Below are positions 39,901 to 53,139 of a stretch of 64,000 nucleotides of DNA, one piece after another. A program made the translations under genes and the position numbers. The notes beneath the pieces are model-generated. The model saw only the letters and a program-made list of their open reading frames with translations, was not told where the DNA came from and did not search any database. The first letter of the stretch is position 1, and each line of letters begins with the position of its first letter. The stretch spans positions 108,045,762 to 108,109,761 of the forward strand of contig OY740769.1 of assembly GCA_963513935.1 (NCBI GenBank). Reading direction: 5' to 3'. The stretch is from Aphrophora alni. Lineage: Eukaryota; Arthropoda; Insecta; Hemiptera; Aphrophoridae.

Positions 39901-40654
39901 TTTTCAAGGTTAAGTTTTTTTAAATAAATTAAAATATATAAATCATGAATTTCAGTTTCTGTTCATGAAATGCTACCTGTTATTGAAATTGTTCAACTTA
40001 GTTCATTCCCTCAACCTCAGGGAAATTACACGGAAACCCTGGCTGAAATGATTATATATTAAAACACCCGCAAACCCAAGGGCGAACCATCTCATTGTCT
40101 TACTGTTTACAGACCAGATGAACTAAAGTTTAAGTATGTATAGATAATGTCAACAGAGATGTTGTTAAATTGTTATTTTTAAGGAAAAACCAACCCTGAA
40201 CTTGTGGATTATAAAATTTATCTAGAATATTATCAATGTGTATTTACATTTTTATCTTCACATTATTTGTATCTTGAAAGTACAAATTATTATTTGTAGA
40301 ACTTGGAGTTTTAAATTGTGTTATGTCAGCATATTGTTATTAAAATATTTAAAATTGAGTTTTAATTTTAAAATTATTATACTATTATTATAGTCGGCTT
40401 TAGACTTCATAATAATTTAAAGAATTACTCTTTTCATTATTTCAATTGCAAATTTATTGTGTTTAAAAGTTTGTTTTTCTCTTTCTCTCATTGTGATATG
40501 ATTAATTTATTATTTTTCCTTTTAATAATTTATAAATAATTGATCAATTTATTATTATTTCTTTAAATTTTATAATGGAGCAAATGTAATCATTTCGATC
40601 TCTAAAAGTTTTGTGATGTATGTGCTCTTTAAACAATATCATTGGTAATTTTGT

Positions 40655-41232
40655 TATACAGGTTGAATCAGACCACCCGTGCGCAATGTATAGCGACGGA
40701 ACCAAATGAGCTACTGCCTTCGTTTTAACTTACCCCCCTCCCACCTATTTCTACTCTAGAGAATTCAGTAAAATATTTTCAAATCTAAAAAATGCTCCAA
40801 AAGTGCTTTTTGAGGGTGATGGTCTTTTTTTGAATATTTTCAAATATAAAGATAAAGATATAAAAATATAAAGATTACTGCTTATGTACAGAGTGTTCCA
40901 AAATGTGAAAACAGTAGTGTTTTACGGTCGGTTTTATTGTTACCACATAACACAGCCTACATAAACCGAATTTTTATCATATATTTATGAGAAGATACCC
41001 TTTTCAAAAATGTGGTTAAGTTGCCCTTTCTAAAAGATGTTCAAATTTTAATAATACGTACAATGTTGGAAAAATAACAGATTAAACCTCAAGAACTCTA
41101 AATAGTAACATTAAAAACATTTTTACTGAATTCTCTAGGGTCAAAAGGGGGGTTTAAGTTAAAACGAAGGCTGTAATTTATTTGATTCAGTCGTTGTACA
41201 TTGCACACGGGTGGTCTGATTCACCCTGTATA
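40655..41232. mobile_element. 578-bp MITE-like element with ~115-bp terminal inverted repeats
   Basis: It begins TATACAGGTTGAATCAGACC and ends in the inverted equivalent (GGTCTGATTCACCCTGTATA), with TA at both edges. The arms (40655-40775 and 41115-41232) share ACCACCCGTGnGCAATGTA, CCTTCGTTTTAACTTA and CTCTAGnGAATTCAGTAAA in inverted order. An internal TACAGAGTGTTCC at about 40887 resembles termini of other elements in this window and may mark a nested or composite structure. No transposase frame is present, so it would need a transposase supplied in trans; a CAGGGTG-terminus element like the one at 20333-21690 is a candidate relative. Confidence 0.85.
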
Positions 41233-42716
41233 TACATTATATAAATTAACTAACACTTTGCTATGCGGTGCTGATTTGAGAAATGTTGCCCCAAATTATA
41301 TTTTGTAGGCGGCTTCATTAATTATATTTCCAAAACAAATACACTATTAAACATAAGTTTCATTCAAACCACTCCATACAATTATTTTAAATTCACTTTA
41401 ATGTTGATGGTCTGAGGTCAGACATTCGATCTCTGACATAAAAAAACACAAAATATATGTTTCATTAAAGACAGCTTATAAATTTGCATTTATTTGAAGG
41501 CTATATTTGAGTAGTTGGTAGTTTATATATCGCATATATATCTAGTATATAAAGAACTGTGTGACTATTTAATCGATTTAGACATTATAGCAAAATTACA
41601 TTAATACATGTTCTGAAAATTTTGTTATCATTGAAAGATTTAAACTGTTTAACTAGAACAATTTTTAAGATACATTTTCTTATTAGATTTTTTTTTTAAT
41701 CTACAACTATAGGCTATCATAAAAAAGTGGATATGTAATAGTATTAAGAAAATGTATCTAATATACATTTTTATCATTCCTCCTTATTTTATTGGTTATA
41801 AAACACATTTGACTATCATAATAAATACCATGCTCAGGAATTGATAAGGACATGTATTTACTTACGTTTCGTCATAAAGCTATAAAACAGTAAACATAGA
41901 TTGAAATATGGTTATATTCTCTTAATGGGGATCATAAACATGAAAAACGCTATCTTGTGGCGAACTTCCGAGTTACATTTTACGTCATGAACTCCATTAT
42001 TGAAGTAATTAGGAGATAAATTATATTTCTTATGAGCAAAATAATTGGGTTAAATATGAAGATACAAATCGTAAGGGTATTTAAAAAATTATAAATTTAG
42101 ATAACTATATAGTTATAGTTAAATCATGTGCTCCTTTTCAAATTGGAAAATAAAACTTGAACTACACCTTATAGTCAAATTGAACAATTGTTTTTCTACA
42201 CAGCCTAATTTCGGGAGACCAAAAATATCCTCAAAATGGTGTAAGTGTAAATTTTCACAAGCGAATCTATGTTTTTATTGGTCGTTTCTACATAAAATCA
42301 TATTTTAAGATGATTATAATTTTGGTACTTCAAAAAATATTAACATTTTTGTGATAGAATTGTTAAAAATTGAAATATAAGGTTTTTCAGCGCTAAACCC
42401 AAAACTAAGCTTCAAATAATACAAAATGAAAGAATAACATTGCACTAAATCAGTTAAAACATTTAATGCCACTGCAAATCTTTAATATTTTTTTGTTCAT
42501 TTGGGAATATTTCACGTATAATTTGATTAATTTATAAATTTTCAACACGATTGGCTGAATTTATCTACAATTATATCAAATGAATTTAAATAAATATTAA
42601 GATAAATATAAATAAGTATAAAAAATTAAGCAACTACAAATTGTAGAGCCCTATCTCCTAAGTAATTGGTTATTTTTAAAAGTACCGAGAAATAAATCAT
42701 CTCAAAATTAGATTTT

Positions 42717-42763
<47 letters not shown>

Positions 42764-43227
42764 TAAGCAGGTAACGTTTAAAAATTTAGACTTTACACCC
42801 TCTGAGAGACCCATTTTGGACTTACGAAATTGAACTGTTTATAAAAAGGTATTTACCAACACTTGTACTCTTCTTTATCTGGTATTCGTTCAACAAAAGT
42901 TATGAAATTGTTTACCATACCTAACTAGCGCCCTTTATACCCTAGGTGTTCATGTTTAATTAAACATATTTTCTCTGAGAAAAACACCAAATCATAACAC
43001 ACTAGGTATAAACCTAGGCTAAAACAATGCTTAAGCCCACACATCAACTTAGATATAGTAAAACATTAAAAATATCATACATTTATTGTGCAAAATTAAA
43101 AATAGTATAATTTGAATTTGATATTATTTTCTAATCATTTAACAGGGAGGGACATTTACTTTAAGTTCCAGTAATATTTTAGTATTCATAAATTTCTGTA
43201 GATTACACATTTATTCTGGTTTTAAAG
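41233..43227. other. AT-rich noncoding stretch
   Basis: The frame at 42126-42308 is background in composition. GTCAGACATTCGATCTCTGAC near 41415 forms a small stem-loop but does not belong to a tRNA-shaped sequence. Confidence 0.5.
42719..42759. repeat. (TA)n microsatellite
   Basis: About 20 uninterrupted TA dinucleotides; it produces the poly-YI run in an otherwise meaningless minus frame. Confidence 0.95.
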
Positions 43228-44074
43228 TTACTTGATAATGATGGATTTATAATATTATTAATATGGTTTAATCAAACATTTACCATCATTTGTGTATATG
43301 AAAACTAATACAGGACTTTTCGTGAGTATAAATCAACTCTCGTTATCAAGCGTAAAAACTAGAACATAAAAGAGAAAAACAATAACATAACCTAGAAGCT
43401 TAGTTAGAAACTAAAACTAAATCTATAATTTAAGAAACAACTCAAGTCTAAAACTATGCCTGAGCAGTCAAAACTAAAACTAAATAAAAACGTGATCAGA
43501 TAAAACCATGACCCAGGCCAACACTACACAAAGACAACAAGTAACTGATTGTAAAGGGATGAAGCCAAGAGAAAGGTGTCCTAACTGTTTATCGAGATAA
43601 ACAACCTTTTGCCTCCTCTTTCAAGAGTTAAGCTCTCGAACGCGTCATAATTCGTATATGTGGAATAAGCGGCAATATTTCAGCGTTATTTAAAGATGGA
43701 TTTTTAATTCAGTTTTTATTAAATGATACCATAATGGCCTTATTTCTAAACTGGTTTAGTTGATAGGATTGCCCGATAGCCTTATACGGAGCCAAGAGAA
43801 AGTTCTCCTAAATTTTTATCGGAGTAAACAACCTTTTAGGCTTCAGCTCTTTTCTTAGATTATAGATTTAGGTTTTGTTTACAACATTACAACATGGCCC
43901 TAGTCTACTAGGCTATATTTGTGTTTTTTTCTCTTTTATGTTCTAGATTTTCATTTCATAACATAAGTTGATTTACACTCTCGAAGCGTGTGTATTAGTT
44001 TTAATATGCACAAATGATGGTAAATCTCAGATTAAACCATATTAATAATTAAACAATTAATTTCATCAAGTATT
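43228..44074. mobile_element. ~850-bp foldback element with ~200-bp arms and internal direct repeat
   Basis: The left arm (about 43228-43440) and right arm (about 43855-44074) are inverted copies sharing ATTAATATGGTTTAATC, TTTACCATCATTTGTG, AAAACTAATACA, TAnAACATAAAAGAGAAAAA-type words and AACTAAATCTATAAT. The centre holds two direct copies of GCCAAGAGAAAG followed by TAAACAACCTTTT (about 43563 and 43791, spaced about 228 bp). No protein-coding capacity is seen. Long arms with a short core are typical of foldback-like elements. Ends are approximate because the outermost arm sequence is AT-rich and eroded. Confidence 0.75.
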
Positions 44075-44995
44075 CAATGCGATATTTTTAGTTTTAATTA
44101 AGAAAAACTAAATTGCAGCTAATTACCAAAACTAAATTATCAATTTACGATTAGTCATGCTTATCGTTTGAGAAATTCATCTTAAATGTTTGAATTATTA
44201 TCCACAGTTCAAGACATTTCCTCGGCATCGTACTTGAAATCCCCAAACACACATTACTGTTGCTTATACGCGTCTATTTATCATGAATGAAACTCACTAT
44301 TTATTAGGTGAGTGGATCGGGAGACTTATCTCGCAGTATTCTCATTAGGTCTGGTCTTAGAATCCCATATTTCAAATTAAACTTTGTTGTTATTTGGGTT
44401 TAACGTTTCTAGTTACATGATTTGAACCAATGGCAAATTATTCAGACAAAATTTAGCCGAAAACATTTGACAATGATTATGACGTTTTTACTGATGTATG
44501 ACTTTTAGTAAATTCTTTAATATCGACTCTAATAGTTATTCCTAAAGAGTCAAATCATTGAAATTATTGTATTTTGATGAAAATACATTATGTTATAACA
44601 TTATTATTGTAGTGTGTTGTATAATAAAAACAATTAATTTTTTTCCATCGTCAAATGAGCGTTGATTACGTCCTTCACAAATATTTTAGAATTCTCACAT
44701 ATTTCTTAATATTTTTTGTTTAACTTTAAAGCTAAATTTATGGACATCTATACATTACAGGTACCTTGCCTATATAAAAAATCAAACTAGAAAAGTCAGT
44801 CAGAATATATTTTTTTTATAATTCGCTATTTTAATGTGTACCTCATGGGCGTATTATACTTAAAATCAGGAATACATAATTTCTTTTTATATCTACACAA
44901 AAATTCAAAGCCGTGACTTTATCTGGAGAGTAAGAATATCAAAAAACCAAACTCATAGTTCCATTTTAAATTTACTAGAAAAATATATTTTGTAC
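44075..44995. other. AT-rich noncoding stretch
   Basis: A GC-richer patch at about 44215-44375 includes GAGTGGATCGGGAGAC and GGTCTTAGAATCCC, vaguely like SINE promoter boxes, but it does not fold as a tRNA. No gene is visible. Confidence 0.45.
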
Positions 44996-45144
44996 ATTTT
45001 CGAAACACCCTGTATTTCCAAAACTTTTTTCACCCCTTATAGATAGCTTCGGCAGACACCTTTAATATGAAAGGTCACACGTCTTTCTAAGTCAAATAGC
45101 AGCTGAAATATACAACCATTCCTATATTTTTGACACCCTGTATA
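44996..45144. mobile_element. Partial MITE-like element
   Basis: The right edge reads TTTTTGACACCCTGTATA, equivalent to the TATACAGGGTGTC termini of other elements here, and GAAACACCCTGTATTTCC lies about 130 bp upstream in the same orientation. An opposing terminus was not found, so this is one end of a truncated or composite element. Confidence 0.45.
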
Positions 45145-48100
45145 ATATAAGGATGGATACATACAAATCGATGTGTAAACATAGTAGTAATTTTTTACCA
45201 AGACGAAAAAATAAATAATACTCCTTCACACAAAGAAAATCTTAAGACCTTAAGAAGGTGTTAATATTTCAAAATTGCTGTTAATACTTTTTTTGCCAAG
45301 AACTTTACATCTATAATAAACTTCAAACAAAACGAATCATGATGTTTACCTGTCAGGCATTATTAAATAAATCTATTATCAAGTTAAATACAGTTCGATA
45401 ACTGGGCTGTTATAGAAACAATTAAACTAAGGTTGCACAGAAACCTTTTCACTTATTTCAAATTTCAAATGTCCCCTTGATCGCTTCTTGACCTCAGTAC
45501 GAATTTTTGTATTTAAATTTTCATAATTTGTGGGCTGGATGGATGGATCAAGTTTTTCACATAATTTAATGTACACACTCAAATATCCAATTTATCATTT
45601 TAGAAAATTTATCATACAGATTATTTTTTTACATTTTTAGAGTCTGCGTCTTTTTTAAATATTCTGAATAGTCAACTACAAAAGCTCAGGATTAACTTCA
45701 TTACAAAGTGTAAGTGGACCGGTAAACATTAAGTGTATTAAACGCTTAAAATCATGAATAATCCTATACTTTTTTGTAACAAAAAAAATTACAGTAAACA
45801 AATAACATTTAAAAAAATAATTTTTTTTAAAATGGTGGATTGAAAAAGGTTTTAAATTATAACCTACATTTGATAAGAAATATCGATTCAGATAGTCTAA
45901 ATAAACCAAAGGAACCCTGGAATTTTTTTTGTTTGCGTCTGTCTATCCATTTATGTATTTTCTTTAAAAATATAGCCTATAATATGTATTTATGGAACGG
46001 AGAAAGATATTATAAAGTCCATTGAGTGTTTGTTCTACATCTAAAGACAAGCTATATTTAACAACTGAGACAAATATTAAACCATCTATGAAAACATAGT
46101 TTTGTAAGTTTAGTCTTATGTTATCGTTATAATTTATTCAAGGTATTATGATCTGTATTTCTATTGTGTGATTGAATGGACACCACTCCATTACTATAGT
46201 TTATTACATTTATTCCCCTTCAAAGTAACAACATCTGATATAAATTGAACTAATGGAAACTAAGTGGTATAGACATTTTATTTCTGACACTTTATATTAC
46301 AAAACTTGGAAGCGAAAAATTTCCAAAACTTGGAAACATAATCATATTAAATAACATTTATTGTTTATAGGTGATTTGTGTAAGTAATAAAATCAATCTC
46401 TTCATTTTATATAAATATGGTACCGCTCTTTGTTCTTACCTGCAAAAATTGTTAATATGACATCTACTTGAACTTTTTTTGTACTTTAAAACATAGTATA
46501 TTCATGTTTTGGGGTCTCTGTTTGCCAATCTAAAGCCATAATTTATAATGGTGGTTTCAATATGGCTGAGGGAAAACATACAAAATTGGATAATTGCGTA
46601 ATTCAATTTATTTTAATTCGAAATATCAGAGGAAAGTGGTTAGAATATTGAAATTTATTTTTCATTTTAAATTATCCAATTACAGAATGTCAAGTAACCC
46701 ACTAATAAGTCATATAAACCTAGCTAACATAATATCATCTATTTTTCTTAATATTTAAATATAGTTATGTAAAATTTGTATTTCCTTTTTCTTCTTCTTC
46801 TTCGTGATCGTGAGTATTTATATATCAATAAAATTAGTACAGGAATTTTCCGTACAGAAGAAAGAGGGTACTTCTAATAACTCTGATTTTCTATATTACA
46901 TGGTTATCCGCAATCTGTTTACATTTTCAGAAAATCATTTTGTATGTAACTCCAGGAATCGGCTTTATCAGTGTAATAGTTAGCTTAAGAAATCTGTCCG
47001 TTTTCCAACCCCATTTTCTCCAAAGAAGTATTATTATTTTTTCCGTTGTTGCATCCCATAGTAAAAGGATATATTGTAGGAGATAGTATGGCCAGATTTT
47101 CACGCTTCGATTTCAACACATATTTACAAAGGTCTAATTAGTTTTTGGTTTTTGTTTTTCTTAGTTAATATTTAAAATGGAATTTTGATTTGTTTACATA
47201 TTAAAAACACGCATATTGTTTCAATCTTAACTTCCTTGTCTTTAATAATATATAAAAAATGGTTTTAAATCGTATATAATTATGCTTAATTTTAATGTTC
47301 TTGGAGTATGTGTCATTATTTTTTAGGTATTTAGAATTCACATGTACTTTTTGGTCTCTTAAATATTGGTACATTATTTTAAAATTTCTTATCTCCGAAA
47401 CTATTAATCCTATAAGAAAAAAAAATAAACAAATGAATTTCTATGTTAAAAAGCGTTCATTGCAGTCTCTACCATTTTTACAATAAAATTAACATTTATT
47501 GACATATTTGTAAAAAAAAAATAAGAAGAAAAAAAAAGTATTTACTTAACAAAAAGAGCTCGGTCCGCTTCATTAAGGTACAGGTAATAAAACCTTATAT
47601 TTATTTATGATAATAAAAGTCTGCCCGTTTCTGGAAATAGCTTACAACATTAGTTAATTTCTACAATATATTAAAGAAAAGTGTATGAAGCATATAAATT
47701 ATCAAAATATAAACATTAAGTTAAGGAATTATTTTGTGGAACATATTGTATAAAGTCATCAATAAAAACATAATTTCATGTAAAACGTATTAGTTTTTAC
47801 TACATTATTTGTTTGAGAGAGAAAAAAATATTGTGCTATTTTGTGTACAATTTAGTTTACATTCAATTTGTATCACACATTGTTGGTTTGAAGGAAAATA
47901 AATAAATCTAATAAACATCTTCTGTATCTATAATTCACGTCAATGTTGAATACAAATAAATACACAACATAATACGTTGTTTAAACGTAACCATGAAATA
48001 AGTCCTAGCTTACGAAGCCATGTTTCACAGACTGTTTAATACCTTTGCTTAGTTAAATCTATGATGAATACTACTTGTGTTAAGACGTAAACACTCAACT

Positions 48101-48619
48101 TAAATGCTTTGTGATGACTCCTATATAAGTGCTTAATAAATGTTCTAAAACACACCAATATTAAACGTCCATTGATATTTTTACTTGAAAACTCTTATCA
48201 ATTGAAGGACTACAATTGAAACACAGAGAGTCGGTAATTAACTGAAATCAAAACATTATAATTATATTAATATTTGTATGCGTCATTGTTTATATTCATA
48301 TCATTTCTTATCTGTAAAAGTAATACAAAATATAGAAATACAGTTTGTACTTCTTATGTATGTTTTATTGGGAAAAAATAGTGATGCTTAAATTTCTAGA
48401 CAATAACTGTTCCATCCCGTTAGTTAAAGAAAAGAGTTAATAAAATTCCTCTACAAGTTTCATAGTTGTGTCTTACTATAATCGCAAAAATACATTTAAA
48501 ATAGGCTAAATTGTGCGTCACTTTAACATTAACAGCTAACAACTAACAATATTTGTATATTTCTTTTTCATTTTCAAGTGCTACAGTAATTTTATTCAAA
48601 TACTCGTTATTTCAACATA
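45145..48619. other. AT-rich noncoding stretch
   Basis: Frames at 45676-45909, 45840-46025 and 47295-47486 carry no recognisable features. An inverted pair around ATTGGATAATT (46596) and AATTATCCAATT (46671) is present. Nothing else can be supported. Confidence 0.5.
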
Positions 48620-48850
48620 ATGATATTTATTAATTTAAAGTCCACGATTATCAGATGGCTTGAAGAAAGAAGAGAGCTGGAGACTCCAGTTGATACGGTG
48701 ATTTCTGATTCCATTGGCAACAAGATGATAGAAGGCAAGGATTCCTGGAACCATGTTTTACGCCTCGTGAAAGAAGTTAAAAACTATCCGTACACCCGGC
48801 TAAATACACAGAATGAAACCCAATGGCAAGAGAATAGGCGTTCTTCTTGA
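48620..48850 (+). pseudogene. R1-like non-LTR retrotransposon, C-terminal relic
   Basis: The translation contains RWLEERRELETPVDTVISD, then IGNKMIEGKDSWNHVLRLVKEV. This order (W.EER.ELE..V, then a ML/MI.....W..V...V.. segment) is the usual extreme C-terminus of R1/LOA-type arthropod retrotransposon ORF2 proteins, just past the zinc knuckle. The frame stops at 48850, at about the expected end, with a lysine/arginine-rich tail. The base composition is richer in GC than the flanks, and the GC-richer DNA continues to about 49020, likely 3' UTR. The reverse transcriptase and endonuclease domains are absent, so it is a 5'-truncated copy, as commonly left by target-primed integration. The identification is from memory of the family pattern. 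Confidence 0.65.
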
Positions 48851-51800
48851 ATTAATGCTGCAACGCGGTTCCGATAAGGCTATACCTGGAAGATAGGAGG
48901 TGTATTTTGTGATAGCCTTTTGACAGAATCATCAGCCTTAAGCCATTTTTGTGGGAATTTGTAAGCATACAGGTGGCGAAGAATCCCACATAAAACATTT
49001 TCACATCTTGTAGAGGGGACAAGAAATAATAAAATTGCCTTTTTATTAAAAATCAATCAGTATTTATTCAGAAAACCGTTAGCATTGAACGTAGTAATAA
49101 GTTAACATTCCCCCCCCCCCCACTTTATTCTATTGCTTCTTTACAGTTCAATAAGACCAATGTCTGTCTATATTAAGGCTTATTTTTTCCACAATAAATG
49201 GAAGCTTCTCTTGAATTAGTGGCACAAGTTTATGTATTACGAACAACCAAGGATGGTGATTTACTCATTGAAACGTGGTCTTTTGGAGTGTTTGCTGGTT
49301 TGGGAAGTTGGAATATTTTATATCTATTTGTTATGAAATTTACCCTTTCATCACAATAAATGTAAGCAAACCTAATTGATATATAGACTTGTTTTGATAG
49401 TAATTGCTTTATTCAACATTTGTCTTGACATTCATATCCTAGATATGTAATAAAGCAAGAATAGAGAAATACGATGAAATATTGCAAGCAATTATTCTCT
49501 GGTGAATGTCTTATTACTCCACTTGTGATTAGACATAACAATTATATTCTTTGCGATAATCAAATATTTTTACTCTTTTTCATTCTATCTTGAACAAATT
49601 TGCATTCAATTAAAATCGTAATCCCCTTTAGTGTTGGAAGATGTCTCTGAATAATGCTACAAAGCTTCCAAGAAATCAATAAGTTTTGAAAGGATGTAAT
49701 ATTTATGAGATTACTGAACTGTTGTACAACTTCTTTGGCGAGATCATATACTACAATGTTATAAGTTAACAAAACGTGTAGGTCAGTACCTTATAAAGTA
49801 AATTTTATATATAGAACATGCCAAGAACAATCAACTATGGTTGTCTCCTTATGTGTTATTATTGAAAGTATGTCCATGTAACGTTTTTCTCTAAAACTAA
49901 ATACCGTTTAACGTTCTCAGAAGGATAAAATACTATATAATTTGCTTTTTCTATTTATTGTATTATTTTTAACAGTTATATACTACAAGAAAACGAAAAA
50001 CTTAAACTACATCAAATTCTAAGTATAATTACTTTCCTAGCATTGACATAAAAACCATCACTTGACGTTTAATAGTATTTCTTAATACACTAAACATCGT
50101 AATAAAAAATTTTGGAAACATATTATATATTATCTTCTCTGAATATTAACATATCTAAGCTTGTGAATCAACTACAATCATACCAAGCAGCAATTTTATA
50201 ACAAAGCTAGAGTAGATGCATACATGAATAATTATGTTAACAAATGCTGCAGAAACAAAGTAAAAGTTGGTAACAAATATGGGACAGAAAAATGGACCTT
50301 GAATGTATTAATAAAAGGGATTTCAACTCCTGTCTAATAAACGGTGACATGTATAACCTAATTTGTTTCGTAACTAAAAAAAAACACGTGTAGAACCATG
50401 TAAAAAACTAATAAAATTTGTATTATGAAACAGAATGCTTTTACTTATTTACACTCTCCTTGGACAGTCTGGTTTATTGCATATAGTGTATTTTTTAATA
50501 CCAATTAAAATAATTTCAAAAAAAGAATGGATCACGTAGCAACAGCTGAGCTTTAATCACGAGAACAAAGCTTTTTTTTTAAATCTCCTTATAAAATTTA
50601 CCTAAAGTACAAGTCACATTGTTAACATATGGGTACTCTGCTTTTACTACACATTTAGTACTTTACGTATTTATAATAAAATAATTTACAAATGTTATTA
50701 AATATATATTATTATATTTGAAATGACACAAGAATTCTATAATATTAAATTTTAAAATGCACTCCGCTTGGGTCAAGTCTAAAGACCATTTCCTTAATTA
50801 GGCCCATCAATTTTAAATCCGGTTTTTCAGGCAAACGCTTTTATTTTACTTAACGAATTACACAAATTGGATTGGTGGTAGAAAAAAGAAGGTAATGTTT
50901 ACCAATTTTGTTATAAGAATACAATAAGAAGGAATAAGCTTCATTGACATCAGATCAATGTTGGTTGTTACTAAGAACAGGGAATAAGAGCTTTCATTTA
51001 TTACTAAACATGACGAATATAAAATAAATAATATTACATCTTCCTTATACTGTATTACTATTCTCAAAGTGTACTATTTCAGTTACGTAATGTGTTGGTT
51101 CTTTTATACAACTAATTACCTCATTCCAATGAGGCGATGTGCTTAATGTACAGGATCGTTAATGACTAAAGTTCGGTTACCCTCTGAATGACAATAGAAT
51201 CGATTAGCTAACTTTAATCAACAGAATATCTAATCTAACTTTAACACATTCGAGCACACACAATAATTTAACTTTGTGAGTAAATTTAGGATTTTTTTTT
51301 ATTCATGTAGTATTTCTATCTTATATTTCTGTGGTTTTTTAATAATACATTTTTGATCACACTATAAAAATCTCCTCAAGACTTATCTATTTGACCGACT
51401 ACGTGACTGACATATTATAATGTATAACCAAAACCATCAGTATTAACGAAACAATTTCTTCATGAATTTTTTCGCCTACTCTTTGTACATGAGTAGTCAA
51501 ATAAAATTTAAAAACTTGAAAACTCAAAATAGTTTCCTCCTTTGTTTTAAATTATTTTGATTGTATAGAACAATTTTTAAGATAATCTACAGACATAGCT
51601 TTTTATTTATTAGTGTTTTTGTGTATTGGTCTACTACATTTAAATTGTTATCAACAGACTTTATGTAAAATTAAATGTTTTGTTGCGTGAACACCACACT
51701 CAGGTTAGGATTGATGTTATATGCACATTCTTTAACTTAACTCAATAAAAACCTGATATAGCCCAAACTATTCGTGGTGTTGTTGGAATAAAACTGATTA

Positions 51801-53139
51801 CCTTAACCCTCTTACATAAATCTATAAGTAATAATAAAAAACCCAAAATAAATTACGTGGAAACATAAAAAGGCTATGTTTTTTTAATAAAAGCTTGGAG
51901 TTTATTTTTAAAAAAGGTGGTCTTCAACTATTAACATACATCCCTCTATTTTTCCCTGAATAAAGTAGAGTGGATGGGGCCAGATATAAAACTTTTTAGG
52001 TAACTTTTAATATTGTGTGTCGAAACATTTCAATGCCAGTTTTTAATTGAAATGTAACCAAGTTTTAAAATGTGTGCTTAACTCCCAACAACAATATTTG
52101 AAAGATAGTCAAGATTTTGTTCATTATACATTTTGATAGTACATTGTTTACACATGCATATCTTAATTTAAAGAATTTTATTTAGTCTCATATGAACGAC
52201 AAAAAAATAAGTATCTAAATTTAAGGTAAATGTAAAATCTATTATTTTTTTTTAAATCATTTTACTGTCAAATCAAATGAAAGATAAATCCATAAATTAA
52301 TTTATTATTCATTCTTGAGCCCAAAATTGAGAACAATTTTCATCTAAAATTTACAATTTTCCAACTAACCATTTATTAGTTGCAAATGTCTCAATAATTT
52401 AAGAAAATAATGAGAAACTAACTGTGGAACTTTTCATTAAAAAACTAAGCAACACATTAAACGAATTACAGTTTTATACTAAATCAAAAACGTTATATCA
52501 AATATTTTAAAAATTCAATTGAGACATTGTTTTTTACAACCTAGAAATCTTAAAATTCCAAATTAAACCCATTCTTATGTAAGAACTGATTTTTATGAAA
52601 CACATATAAAAAATCCTACGTAATATTAGTTTTAATTTGTTGGTCCTGAATTCTCACAAATTTTTAAGACAAGCTTACAATTTTGGTTATATTTAATAAA
52701 CAAATTTGTTGAAAATCAAACACTGTCTTCGGATTATATATTTAAAAAAGTGTATTTATTAAAAGATGTTGAAAGAGAGAAAAAAACACCTGGTTGTTGT
52801 ACGTTAGAGATGTGAGTTGTAAGGGTTTTCAATATGAATAGATGTTTCTTTGCCCTAAGTTTATACAATAAATACGGGTTCGAACTCCAAAAAAATATAG
52901 TATTATACCTTTCTTGTTGGAGTCAAGCAAAAATTCAATTCTTGAATTACATATTTATCATTCTTTAAAGTACTTGTTTTTTCCTTTTTTTATTTAAGTT
53001 TTATATGTATGTTTACATACTTCATTTGTATATCTTTTCTACAATAATTATTGTTTGTTTTATACTCCATAGCACGTTAATTTCTCTTGTTTAAAATTTA
53101 ACAAATTAACCAACAAAACTATTTTGATTTAATTTTCAG
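48851..53139. other. AT-rich noncoding stretch upstream of the exon
   Basis: Apart from the probable 3' tail of the R1-like relic (to about 49020) and a C-run at about 49111-49120, no gene is visible. CCTCATTCCAATGAGG at 51120-51135 is a small hairpin. Any promoter and 5' UTR exon of the gene at 53140 could lie here, but nothing identifies them. Frames at 49560-49772 and 50858-51067 are background. Confidence 0.45.

Larger units (their letters stand above)
35255..40654. other. AT-rich noncoding stretch
   Basis: The frames at 35886-36185, 37170-37508 (minus), 37236-37436 and 37649-37840 were examined; none shows a domain, coding composition or matching splice context. The first two have the longest uninterrupted translations but unremarkable content. 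A short TA tract lies at 35503-35520. Hairpins at 36841-36913 are listed separately. Confidence 0.5.

Noticed and set aside
44290..44375. SINE-like promoter words (GAGTGGATCGGGAGAC and GGTCTTAGAATCCC)
   Set aside because: Spacing and folding do not fit a tRNA head, and no poly-A or repeated tail follows.
52870..52890. GGTTCGAACTCC resembling a tRNA B box
   Set aside because: The upstream 70 bases do not form acceptor, D or anticodon stems, so no tRNA or tRNA-derived SINE is supported.
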